In this document: in pieces, positions 11,660 to 22,200 of the stretch
How the letters are laid out: each line of letters begins with the position of its first letter
Position numbering within the stretch: position 1 is the stretch's first letter
Assembly: GCA_036897625.1 (NCBI GenBank)
Contig: JAYMTA010000528.1
Span: 1-27,345 of the forward strand
DNA length: 27,345 bases
Direction: 5' to 3'
Source: Pelargonium cotyledonis
Lineage: Eukaryota; Streptophyta; Magnoliopsida; Geraniales; Geraniaceae
The notes under the pieces: model-generated
What the model was told of the DNA's origin: nothing
Seen by the model: the letters and a program-made list of their open reading frames with translations, nothing else
Database searches by the model: none
Made by a program: the position numbers and the translations under genes

Positions 11660-12052
11660 TCATTTCCACTCGCACAATATAGATCTCACACAAACTTTGC
11701 TGCAATACCCAATATCGCCCCTCGTGGCCCTAGAGTCGCTATAAATCTCCTCGAGAGACCTAAACTTGCGTTTCTTGGCCCGAACACGACCCTCTTCCCG
11801 TTCTCGTTCCCATTCTGATTCTTGATCCCGTTCTTCGAACCCGAATATCTTCTTGATCATCTCCCAAGTGGCACTACTTGCGTCACTTCCTCGATCTTCC
11901 TCCTCCTCCTCCTCGTCCTCCTCTAATAACAACGTAAACGCGGTGGCAATGTCGTTGCTCTTCCTCTTCCTCTTGTTGTTGTCGTCGTGTTCTTCGATGT
12001 TTTCGTAGAGTTTCATGAGCTCATCATCATGTTGAGCTTGAGCCTTGGCCAT
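11660..12052 (-). CDS. Small acidic/lysine-rich protein of unknown function, single exon
   Basis: A 130-residue open frame starts with MAKAQAQHDDELMKLYENIE. Two basic clusters, KRKRK (residues ~27-31) and RAKKRKFR (~90-97), look like nuclear localisation signals. Between them is a run of Glu/Asp (about residues 44-53), then a charged helix-prone stretch with WEREREEGR. The phrase KFRSLEEIYSDSRA resembles short peptides often seen in plant nuclear proteins and in linker regions of copia polyproteins, but nothing else supports an element origin. A TATA-like sequence lies ~85 bases upstream. Codon composition is far more balanced than the surrounding AT-rich DNA, which supports a real gene. I do not recognise the family. 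An intron or an alternative end near the Cys-rich tail is possible. Confidence 0.6.
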   Translation of the reverse strand: MAKAQAQHDDELMKLYENIEEHDDNNKRKRKSNDIATAFTLLLEEDEEEEEEDRGSDASSATWEMIKKIFGFEERDQESEWEREREEGRVRAKKRKFRSLEEIYSDSRATRGDIGYCSKVCVRSILCEWK

Positions 12053-12130
12053 AGCAAGATCTTGTTCTTCAGAAACAAACCAGAAATTATTAGAGTTTTG
12101 GTCTAATAATGTTTTTTTTCGTAGGTTTTT

Positions 12131-12144
12131 GTTTATTTATATAT
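12131..12144 (-). promoter_or_regulatory. TATA box of the small acidic gene
   Basis: On the minus strand the sequence reads ATATATAAATAAAC, about 80-90 bases before the ATG at 12052. This is a close match to the plant TATA consensus at a usual distance. Confidence 0.55.
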
Positions 12145-13190
12145 GTGTGTGTGTGTTGAGAGTGTTTTGGACGGTGTTGGCTTTGCTTATAGCGCGTTAA
12201 TTTAGAGAGTATGTGTTCTGTGAATTTTTAATTATTTAGATTTATATTATAAATTAGTGTTTAATTTTATGGAGAAAGTGTAAAGTTGGTGCAACGAAGT
12301 TGCAAAGAAACTGTATAGAAAGTAACAGGAGGAAGAGAAAATATGGTAATGTTTCAAAAAGTCTTGTCAAATTCTTGTCCCAATAAGAGACAACCGGCCA
12401 GTAGAGCTGATAATTCAAGTTTTAAGTCACGTTTTTGTTGAATTTTTAAAGTTTAAGTTGGAAATTTTTAATGTGCAGGTTGTGGATTTTGGACCGAGTT
12501 TTGGATTTTATGGGTGAACATACGAATTTGCACGGGTTTATATATCTTACTAGACTCGACGTTAATTGGTAAATGTTAGGATTTCGGTTGCCTACAGGTT
12601 CTATTTCAAATTGTATTGACGTGTATTCATTACACTCGTACTTAATTTTTTCTAAACCATATTTCCCCGTAATGTTTGCAAGTCCCTATATCTTATATTT
12701 TGTGGACGGATAAATTTTGTAATTTCCAATTTTGTCCATATTTTTATGCGCCAATAAATGTTTAAAATTAACACAATCAATAATCACGTTACAATATATG
12801 GAATGATTGTATTTTATCTTATTTAGACTTGATGACTTTGTCCAAAACTTGTAATTATTCAAATGAATCTCATAGAATTAATTTTGAATATAGAATATTT
12901 ATAGCAATAATTTATTTATATATGTTAAATATTGTACCAATAATTCCATTTAAAGTGCAAATGGTCACTATCAGATTGACCTAAAAGTCTTTCAAATGAA
13001 TCATCATCTCCATTAATAGAGGGACTCAGACTGGCACATATAAAATTTGTCAACTTTGTGGACTTTTTATTTATTTCATTTTTTAGTTTCTATTTTTATT
13101 TTTTACGTGATCATGTGAATCACATGCTGATTTTCTTACTCACATGTTAGGATTAAGTGTGTTGATGGGGATGTTCGGGTTCTTGAATCT
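12145..13190. other. AT-rich spacer
   Basis: No coding frame with recognisable content is seen. A short GT run lies just outside the TATA box. The remainder is AT-rich intergenic sequence. Confidence 0.45.
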
Positions 13191-13419
13191 TTCTTGGGTG
13201 CAGGACGCGCGAGCACTACTTTTTTTAGAAATATAATTTTAATTTTGGGAAAACACACTCTCGAGCGGCCACTCTATCAAGCGAACTTTCCTCGAGTAAC
13301 CTTGCTTTCGGAGGCCTCATCTCCCTATCGGTCCTATTCTTAGACCACCTTGAGGGGCCGAGGCCTTAGGAATTTTAAGGAGATGAGCCTTGAGCGGGAG
13401 AATAAAGGCGCGCAGGTGA

Positions 13420-13507
13420 GCCTTAGGGTTCCTTGAGGCGGATTAGACTATTGCAACTGATTGTCTTTTTCGTGCAATGTCTGGTCCTGCCTCGAGAACC
13501 CTAAGGC
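13420..13507. repeat. Strong stem-loop in a GC-richer patch
   Basis: The arm GCCTTAGGGTTCCTTGAGGC (13420-13439) is complementary, with small mismatches, to 13489-13507. The pairing continues inward to 13455 with 13473, where 'attgca' meets 'tgcaat'. This gives about 36 paired positions around a 17-base loop. The patch 13190-13560 is visibly richer in G, C and CpG than its flanks. A second, weaker inverted pair lies at 13311-13325 and 13377-13391. It may be the core of a foldback transposon, or a transcribed hairpin such as a young microRNA-like locus. No known microRNA is recognised. Confidence 0.6.
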
Positions 13508-13965
13508 AAGCCACATTGCACCGTATCAGGTGTTTCACTTCTCGATGATGTGACCTCAAGTACACATGTTTACCTCTGAATGACCGAGTTGATATACGAG
13601 AACTTGAGCAACAAATTACATTATATGTAGTAGATTTAGTGCCTAATTTCAAATTGAATACAAGTAAACCAAGCCAATTTAGCAGTTTTTTCATCTAAAA
13701 TTACGTACATGTCTTCATATTCAAATAATTACAGTTAGCAATTGACTATCATAAAATAAAATCATTGTTCTCACAAACCGAAACCTGGTAAGTCGATCTT
13801 CAGATCGATTAGATTTCTCAATTCCTATTTGTTATGTTTCCATATAAACCTACTTGCTATGTTTGTAGAGTAACAATCACCAAGAACTGTCTCTCAGGAT
13901 CAATATTAGAATCATATATGACCTGAAATTACCTTTTCGCCCTTCTAGCCGACGACCTTTCAGCT

Positions 13966-16900
13966 TCATAATCCCGAATGATGTGATTTATTGATGTTAA
14001 CTATAATCCGATCAACGAGTTGGTCCTTTTCAGCTTCAACAGGATCTGGAACAAAAGAAAAATCCCTAATCGGGAGTTTTTGAGTTTCATGTTTCGTACC
14101 ATTTCCCCAACAATCTGAATCTGAATCTGAATCATCCTCCGAGAGGAGAGGCTCAAATTCAGCGTCTCTTCGTTTATTTCCCGATTTCTTGCTTTGGATT
14201 GTGCTTGAAACCGGACTTAGTTCATCATCATATTGGGATGGATCGGAAATATCTACTCTTTTACTCGAACAATCTCCATCTGAATCATCATTAGAGAGGA
14301 GAGGCTCAACATCAGCGTCTCTTTGCTCATTACCAGATTTCTTGCTCTCGATTGTGCTTGAAATTGGACCCAGTTCATCGTATTGAGATGGATCTGAAGT
14401 ATCAACTCTTTCACTTGCATTATCGCCTTGAACTTTATTCGATGCAGAAAAAATAAGCGGGAACTCTACTTTCACGCCGGGCAGTGCGTGTAACAAAGAT
14501 TCTAAACTGTCAAAACCGAGTTCTTGAAAATTAAAGGAATAGCCATACCTATACCGGAACAATTTCCTGAAGTAGCTAATGGAGTATCCGTCTTGGTGCA
14601 GACTCAATATATTGTTCACGAGCTTCTGGATGTCTGCTAGAACCTTGCTTTTTGACCGCCCCGAAGGTTGTTGCTTGCCGGAGAGGTTAGAAATTACAAG
14701 GGGACTGTTCGTAAAAGGAGAGCTCGAGTTATTGGGATCATTGGGATGATCCACAGAAGAGCTGTTTTCAAGAGTCCGGATAAGCTTGAAAGGCGGCTTC
14801 TGAGAGGAGCATTGTTGCAACCATTTTTTCTCTGATATTAACAGATCCACCAAGCGAAGAAGATCGTGCTCGCTGATGGAACTGAGATCCGCGGGTCCTT
14901 CCTTTTGAAGATTCTGTGCAAGCTCTTCCCCAACCAAAATGGAAAAAAAAAAAAAAAAAAAAAAAAAATATCAAAGCTTGATTGACTTTTACGTTTTAAG
15001 CTATGTTGCATAGACACAAATACGAGATATAGGACAAGGCACGTTAAGAATATGGTAGATAAAATGATAATATATTTGCTATTAGTGCATATAATTTATA
15101 TAATGTCATGCATATCAAACAATGCGCAAGGACGTCAGGAGAATTTTTAGAATAAGATTTTCAATCATCTCTTTTTCCAAAATATGAGAACACGAAAAAT
15201 ATAAATATATGAGAATAAATGAAAACTATATGTTCTATCTAAAAAATTCATGCTCATCAACTTGTTTAAGATTGTCGTACACGTGCCCAGTCAATTCACT
15301 TTTAGAAAAAAACAAGTAACACATAAAGTGTCGTAAATGTATCCGATTAAAAAACTGGACGAGTAAAATCAAGAGTTTGACATATATCTGATGAGTGTTC
15401 GAGTGTCAAATACATGTCGGACACATATGTTGAGAGAATGAGAGTGTCCATCCATCATAAGTATTGAGTATTAGCAAGAGAAAATAACACCAAAAGCTGT
15501 GTTAAAACAGGGTAAGAACGAGTAATAACCTGGTCTTTGACTGGGAGACGATAATAGACCCTCTAGGCGAGTCCATAAAAGCTTCCATGTCCGACCAAAA
15601 TGAATCCTTAGTGAATAGTTCATTTTCTCCCGAGCATGCTTGTTCACTCGGTATATCAGACTTGTCAGAACTCCAAATCTGACACCGTTTTACAATCCGT
15701 TCATAGAATCCTGGTTTTGCGACTGATCCATCACTATACGGTTCAAGACTCGTAGCAGGAATGTTTTCACTGGCAGAAACATTATTGATTGAAGAAGATG
15801 GTACTGGATGATCTTTCACCATATCTGGGTTTCCCGATTTTACACATTTCTCTTCATCTTCCATCTTCTCAAAAGTATCACCAGTAGAACATTCTTCATC
15901 ACTTTTTTTCCTGGATGCAATTTCTTCACCGAACCACAGTGTGCGGATTTTTTGCAGAAACCCTAGTTTAAGCGAGCGATCTTGTCCGTCCACAGGATGT
16001 GAAAGATTGTCGATCACCTGTTCATCGACCATCTCAACAACTTTCTCAATAGGTTGAGAAGGCTCTTGCACGTCTTTTAGGCACAGTTGCTCTTCGGGAG
16101 AAGTCCTTTCAGCTCTTACCTCAGGAATTGACAAAAATTTCTTCCCATCAACAGCATTGGTGATAGATTTGTCCACACCACTTACCTCTCCAGTTTTTAT
16201 GTTCTGATCTTCACTCTTCTGACCAAAAGGTGATGCATCGAAGTCCTTATTGTCTTTGGTAATGGTGACCCCTCGAACAATGTATAGGCCACTGCCCTGG
16301 AGCTCAAGATTTAAAATGTGAGGCATGGATAAAAGAAAGTGAGAAAACTTTTTATGACCGTACATGCCTTTACCTATATCCACGCCTTTGTTTAACTTTG
16401 AACGAAGGTCAGTTATAGAAATTCCATCAGGATGCATTTTCAATATTTTACAAATCTGCTCCAAGACTTTCTTAGGCACAGGAAGAGTCTTACAACCTAA
16501 ACCTGAACCTGAATCAACTGACTCCTCTTTTGGTGAACATGAAGGTTGTCCGGTGACTATGAGCGGGTCGTCAAGTGGTGCCTTATAATGGCCATACCAA
16601 GAACCGAAGGGACCATCTGGGGGTTGGTTGAAATGTTTTCCGCCAAGGTCTTGTCCTGTAACCAAAGTTTGCCAATGCCACATGATAGTTGCAGCGCTGC
16701 AGAGGACGAAAGGAGCTTCTCTACTTGCAAGCAATATATTGTAGTTGCTCATCCTTAACCGGTGTAAAGAACTAGCAAAGTTCACGTTGCTGGAGATTAA
16801 AAAAAGATGTGCCGGTGGCGGATTTTGAGAAACCCAATACAAAAGATCTATGAGAAGAGACCTAACAGAACAGCTCTTTCCACCTGCATTTGTAACTTAC

Positions 16901-18489
16901 GGAATCAATAATCGATGACGTTCTTTAAAGCCAAACTGTACAACCAATTACTCATATAAACAGAACATATGAGGTTTTACATCATTCTTAAAAGCCAAAA
17001 ATTTAATTGAAGTGATGTTACAAGGATAAAAAAATAAACCAAAAGAATGACATGGTAAATCATACAGCATACTCTCATCACATTCCTTAGATAAGAGATG
17101 GTTAGGTACTCAATGATTCTATTTACTACACTTTTTTGGTGTGAACCATCTGAGTTAATCCGGATTCAAGTTGATCCAAATGCTTGGTGGCATTACTTTA
17201 CTTTTTTGCATCCTATTTCCTATCATCTTCACCACACACACACACACACACACAATTGTACTATATCTATACCAAATATAACACTACCCACTTCCACTTC
17301 CACCTCCCACAGGCATATCATCAGGACCTCAACAATCATAAACCACCAAATTTAAAGGAACAGAACACAATTGGAACAGCAACAACAATATACGGCAAAA
17401 TAACATGTTCCACACCACAAGTAATAAGCTAATGTTCAAAATTGAAATATGTAATGGCATACTCGAGCAGTGAGTCAAAACCCAATTCCGTATTGTCCCA
17501 AAGTGACTGTTCCTAATAGAAAGTTAGTTATGATTTACCAATAATACCCTCGTAATAAGTTAGTTAGAATCCCACATTGGGCTGCGGGGACAATGTCTAC
17601 CGACTACCAGTAACTAACTTCACCTTTTTTTTTCCCAGAAAGTAATACATAACTCTATTTTCGGACAGGACGATGTGCGCTAACTTAGTTTTAAGCTGCA
17701 AATTTGTATACTGAAATTGAAAGCTTGTGAACTAAACCGCGTATTGATGGAACTTCGTGTACTAAAGTAGGTACCTTCTCAATGGAAATATAGCATACTT
17801 GAGGTAACAAATGAAATCCCGTTTTAGCATTTGATCATCTTTATTGAAGTTATGAACTTCAATACACAAGCTCATGAACTCACAAAGTTCGTGTACAAAT
17901 CAAAACCCATTTCAGTAAACACAAGTTCATGAACTAAAACACAAATTAACGAAAGTTTGTGTACTAAAAAGGGCACCGTTCTCATTGAATTGAAAACCCA
18001 TTTCACTATTTGATCATCTTCATCATATCTACGAACTCCAATGCAAATTACAACACAAAACTAAACTACCCACTTCCTCTCCACAAACATTTAATTAATA
18101 CCTCAACAAATCACTAGCTCACAAGCTCCAACTACAAGGGAACAGAACAAACCTTGAGGAATGTGAGTGAAACTGATCCCAGTTGCAGACAGTGCCGCCT
18201 GGTGCGGTCTCGGGAGCTTCGTCACGTCCCCGAAAGCTGCGATCTGAATCGAACCCTTTATCCCATTAGCCCTGACGGCGGCGGAAATGTTATGCGCCAG
18301 CTTGAATACGTTGACACCATCGGGAACGCCGCAGTTCTCGAAGTCCCACCACACCGAGACGCTAACATTCTTGGACTGCTCTTCGCGGGATTTGAGTGGA
18401 GAAGCTGAAAAGTGATCAACTTTAATAGATATTGGAGAAGAAGAATATGGTGAGAAGAGGAGGAGGGTTCGTCGAGAGAAGGGTCTCAT
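13966..18489 (-). CDS. Inverted paralogue of the NYN/LOTUS nuclease gene, catalytically altered and probably decaying
   Basis: Three exons align with the plus-strand neighbour: 18489-18153, 16883-15530 and about 14929-13966 (would-be 884 residues). The protein starts MRPFSRRTLLLFSPYSSSP, an Arg/Ser-rich presequence like that of its twin. The NYN domain keeps Asp49 of WWDFENC. It has Val119 where the twin has Asp122, and SSNVNF (Asn145, Asn147) where the twin has SGDKDF, so three of four expected metal-binding acids are gone. A first LOTUS/OST-HTH domain lies at ~249-318 and a second in exon 3. The acceptor before exon 3 reads GTTGG|GGAAGAG, where the twin has GTTAG|GGAAGAG. Without that AG, intron retention would end the protein at about residue 572, and the next downstream AG shifts the frame. 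Exon 3 also holds a 51-codon tandem duplication. All three exons remain open, which suggests recent decay or a retained non-catalytic role. The gene shape is firm; the loss of function is inferred. Confidence 0.8.
14107..14409 (-). repeat. Two tandem ~51-codon repeats within exon 3 of the minus NYN copy
   Basis: Two consecutive units (14409-14260 and 14259-14107) each run from RVDxSDPSQYD through SSTIxSKKSGN to EPLLSxDDSD. The DNA period is 153 bp, a multiple of three, so the frame is kept. The plus copy has a single related segment with DELGPISSSSESKKSG. The region is acidic, serine-rich and probably disordered, so the added length may be neutral. Confidence 0.9.
14943..14968 (-). repeat. 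26-base A run (T run on the gene strand) next to the exon 3 acceptor
   Basis: On the gene strand this is a 26-T polypyrimidine tract ending 12 bases before the expected acceptor dinucleotide of the minus NYN copy. The intact twin has no such tract. Long homopolymers are unstable and error-prone in sequencing, so its length is approximate. Confidence 0.85.
17233..17254 (+). repeat. (CA)11 microsatellite
   Basis: A pure dinucleotide run lies in the first intron of the minus NYN copy. It is likely to be length-polymorphic. Confidence 0.95.
17700..18110 (-). repeat. Diverged intron-1 repeat shared with the plus NYN copy
   Basis: On the minus strand this stretch contains 'aagatgatcaaatgct' followed by a form of 'ttgttacctcaagtatgct'. 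Those phrases are the core of the 220-bp repeats in intron 1 of the plus copy. At least two diverged units are visible (near 17780-17860 and 17960-18030). Their presence in both copies dates the repeat to before the duplication. Confidence 0.65.
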
Positions 18490-18578
18490 GGTGGCGGAGA
18501 ATTGTGGGTTTGGGTTTGAATTGGCCGCGGGGTTGAATTGAGAAATGGGTCCTGTCCGGTTTCATGATTGGTGTGGGG

Positions 18579-18588
18579 TTTAGGGTTT
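18579..18588 (-). promoter_or_regulatory. Telo-box (AAACCCTAAA) in the leader of the minus NYN copy
   Basis: The minus strand reads CTTAAACCCTAAACCCC about 90-100 bases before the ATG. Telo-boxes are common near the starts of plant housekeeping genes. The plus copy has only a related 'AAACCCTTAACC' at 19209-19220. Confidence 0.5.
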
Positions 18589-19219
18589 AAGGAGGTGGAA
18601 GAGGATTGGGAAACTGCAGGGTGGAGTTTGTCAATATGGACCCGAACCTGCGCCCTCCCGAAAGTCCGAACTTTAGCCCGATTCCAAACAATTTTTTGGG
18701 CGGTCAAATTAGACTTAACCGGTAAAAAATTAGATTGAATAAACTCGCATGATTCATAGTAAATAATGCCTAAAAATCTAAATCCAGTCTGAAATTTGAC
18801 TTGTCAAATCTACTAAATGGTAGAACTAGAAAGAATTTAGGTTGTTTGGATCAAAATTTTGACTTCTACATGTACAATGTGCGAGTTTGCTGAATTCACA
18901 TGAAGTGAAACTAAATTAAAGCGCACATCAATTAAAGACGTTTTACATATCACACTAGGTTCTTTATGAGTGGATCAAGTCGAGTACCATGTATGGAGAC
19001 AGGTCTTTATGGGACGGGTTCCTTGTGCCCTACCATGTTTTTTTTTTAATTGCCGAGTTTAATTTTTATGCATTTTTGTGTAAATTTGTCCGATTTGATG
19101 CAATTCAACTAGTCGGATATAATTTTGAGCCCTGACGTGTACCTCGTCCAAATGGGAGGATACTAGGATAGTTCTAAAACCTCTATTCCTTCGTCTCTCA
19201 CTCGTCTTAAACCCTTAAC

Positions 19220-19236
19220 CTCTCTCTCTCTCTCTC
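19220..19236 (+). promoter_or_regulatory. CT-rich tract (Y patch) before the plus NYN copy
   Basis: A (CT)8 run lies 28-44 bases upstream of the start codon. Pyrimidine patches near the start site are a known core element of TATA-less plant promoters. It may equally be a 5' untranslated microsatellite. Confidence 0.5.
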
Positions 19237-19263
19237 GAACCCAACCCTCAATTCTCTGCCGCC

Positions 19264-22200
19264 ATGAGACCCTTCTCTCGACGAACCCTCCTCCTCTTCT
19301 CACCATATTCTTCTTCTCCGTTCTCTTCTCTCCCATCTGTTCAAATTTCTCACTTTTCAGCTTCTCCGATCAAGCTCCACGACGAGCAGTCCAAAAACGT
19401 TTGCGTCTCGGTGTGGTGGGACTTCGAGAATTGCGGCGTTCCTGCTGGTGTCAATGTCTTCAAGTTGGCGCATAACATTTCCACAGCCGTTAGGAATAAT
19501 GGGATAAAGGGTTCGATCCAGATCACAGCTTATGGGGATATGATGCAGCTCTCGAGAGCGAACCAGGAGGTATTGTCTGCAACTGGGATCAATCTCGCTC
19601 ATATTCCTCGAGGTTTGTTCTGTTCCCTAAAACTTGGAGCTTGTGATTTGTTGAGGTGTTGATGAGAAGTGGGTATTGTAGTTTTGTTCTGGAATTTGGG
19701 TAGGAACTGTGAAGATGACCAAATACTGAGATGGGTTTTCTTTTGTTACATCAAAAGTACCCTTTTTAGTACACAAATTGGTGAAGATGATCAAATGCTG
19801 AAATGGGTTTTCACTTGTTACCTCTTGTATGTTATATATCAATAGAACTGCAGTTTGTTGCTTGTGATTTGTTGAGGTATTGATGACATGTGGGTAGTGT
19901 AGTTTTGTTTTGGAATTTGGGTAGGAACGGTGAAGATGAACAAATACTGAAATGGTTTTCTTCTGTTACCTCAAAGGTACCTTTTTTAGTACACGAATTG
20001 GTGAAGATGATCAAATGCTGAAATGGGTTTTCTATTGTCACCTCAAGTATGCTATATATCAATAGAACTGCAGTGTGTTGCTTGTGATTTGTTGAGGTAT
20101 TGATATTGAAATGGTTGTGGGGTGGAAGCGGGTACTGCAGTGTTCTATCATCAAATACGGAAATGGGTTTCTATTTGTTACCTCGAGTATGTTATACTGC
20201 AATAGAATTGTAGGGTGTTACTTATGATATGTTGAGGTATTCGCATAGAAATGTTTGTGGGTGGAAGTCGGTAGTGTATTTTTTGTATTGGATTTTGCAT
20301 TCAGTTCATAGAAATGGTGAAGATGATAAAATACTGAAATGGGTTTGATTTGTTACCACAAGTATGCTACATTCCAATGGGAAAAAGTACCTTTCTTAGT
20401 ACACAGTTTTGTCAATGTGCGGTTTAGTTCATCAACTTGTATTCGAGTTTGAAGTAGTATGGTGAGAATTTATTGTATGATTTACGGGGTCATTCTGTTG
20501 TTGTTATTATTATTATTATTATTATTTTGTAGCCTTACAACATTACATCAGTTTTGTTTTTGGGTTTTATGTAGATATGCAAAACCTCATATGTTCTGTA
20601 TATCCGAGTAATTATTACATAGTTTGGCTTCAAAGAATGTCATTCATAATTGATTTTGTAAGTTACAAATACAGGTATAAAGAGTGCCGATATTTCTCTT
20701 CTCGTCGATCTTATGTATTGGGTTTCTCAAAATCCTCCGCCAGCACATCTTTTCTTAATCTCTGGTGACAAGGACTTTGCTAATATTTTACACCGGCTAA
20801 GGATGCACAACTACAACATATTGCTTGCAGGTATTACACCTCCTCCCGTCCTATGCAGTGCTGCAACTATCATGTGGCAATGGGAAGCTTTAGTTAGAGG
20901 ACAAGACCTTGTTGGCAAACGTTTCAACCGACCCCCAGATGGTCCCTACGGTTCTTGGTACGGAAATTATAAGGCACCTATTGAAGACCCGTTCTCACTC
21001 ATCAGACAACCTATATGTTCAGCCCAAGTGGAGTCGGTTGATTCAGGTTCAAATTCTCAGATTGATCATGTACCAAAGACAGTCTTGAAGAAGATTAGTA
21101 AAATATTGGAATCGTATCCTGACGGAATATGTATAGCAGACTTTCGTTCAGAGTTGGAAAAAGCTCATGTGAGTCTAGGTAAAAACTTCTACAGTCAGAA
21201 AAAGTTTAGTCGCTTTCTTTTATCAATACCCCACATTTTAAATGTCGAGGACCTGGGTAATGGCAAGTTTATGGTTCAAAGCATCACCGGTACCAGAGAC
21301 AATGGGGTCTGTGATGTCACCACTTCATCACCGTTTGGTTCGGACATGTCTCTTTCTCAACCTTTTGATCAGATGGGTGAAGATCAAAATGCCAAAACTG
21401 GAGAGGTAAGTGTCCTGGACGAATCTATTACCTATGTTGTTGATAGGGAGAAGTTATATTCAAGCCCCGAGGTAAAACCCGAAAAGACTTCACCAGAAGA
21501 GCAACTGAGCTTAAAAGAAGTGCAAGAGTCTTCTCAATCCGCCAAGAAAGTTGTTGAGATTGTTGATGAACCGGTGATTGACAATCTTTCGAATCCTTCA
21601 CATGGGATAGGGGTTTTGGAAAAAATTGAAAGATTGTGGTTTGGTGATGAAACTGCTTCCAAGGAAAAAAGTAATGAAGAATGTTCTTCTGGTGTTACTT
21701 TTGAGAAGACGGAAGATGGAGAAATATGCATGGAATCGAGAAACCCGGATATGATGAAAGATCATCCAGCACCATCTTCAATTGATAATGTTTTGGCCAG
21801 CAACAAAATTCCTGATACAAGTCCTGAACCATGTAGTGATGAATCAAACGTGAAACCAGGACTCTTTGAACGGATTGTAAAATGGTGCCGGGCATGGAGA
21901 AGTGACCACAAATCCGAGATACTGAGCGAACAAGCATGCACAGTAGAAAACGAACTATTCATTAAGGATTCATTTTGGTCGGATACGGAAGCTTTTCTGG
22001 ACACACCCAAAGGATACATTATCGTCTACCAATCAATGACCAGGTCATTACTTTTTCTTATCTTGTTTTAACACATTTTTTGATTTTATGTTCTCTAGCT
22101 GATACACAAAACCTATGATCATCTTCCCAACATATCCGGCACTCTTTGGACACTTGATTTTACACGTTGTCATGTTTTTTTAATCGAACACTCGTCTTCA

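Larger units (their letters stand above)
18490..19263. promoter_or_regulatory. Shared divergent intergenic region between the two NYN copies
   Basis: This stretch of 774 bp separates two start codons that point away from each other, so both promoters must lie here or overlap the first exons. The leaders just before each ATG are similar on their own strands ('ccacaattctccgccacc' and 'cctcaattctctgccgcc'), so the duplication reached into the 5' untranslated region. The middle, about 18650-19140, looks unrelated on the two sides and holds phrases typical of dispersed repeats. No clear TATA box is seen for either copy. Confidence 0.6.

Noticed and set aside
16364-16758. Plus-strand open frames of 70-74 codons
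   Set aside because: They are antisense shadows of exon 2 of the minus nuclease copy.
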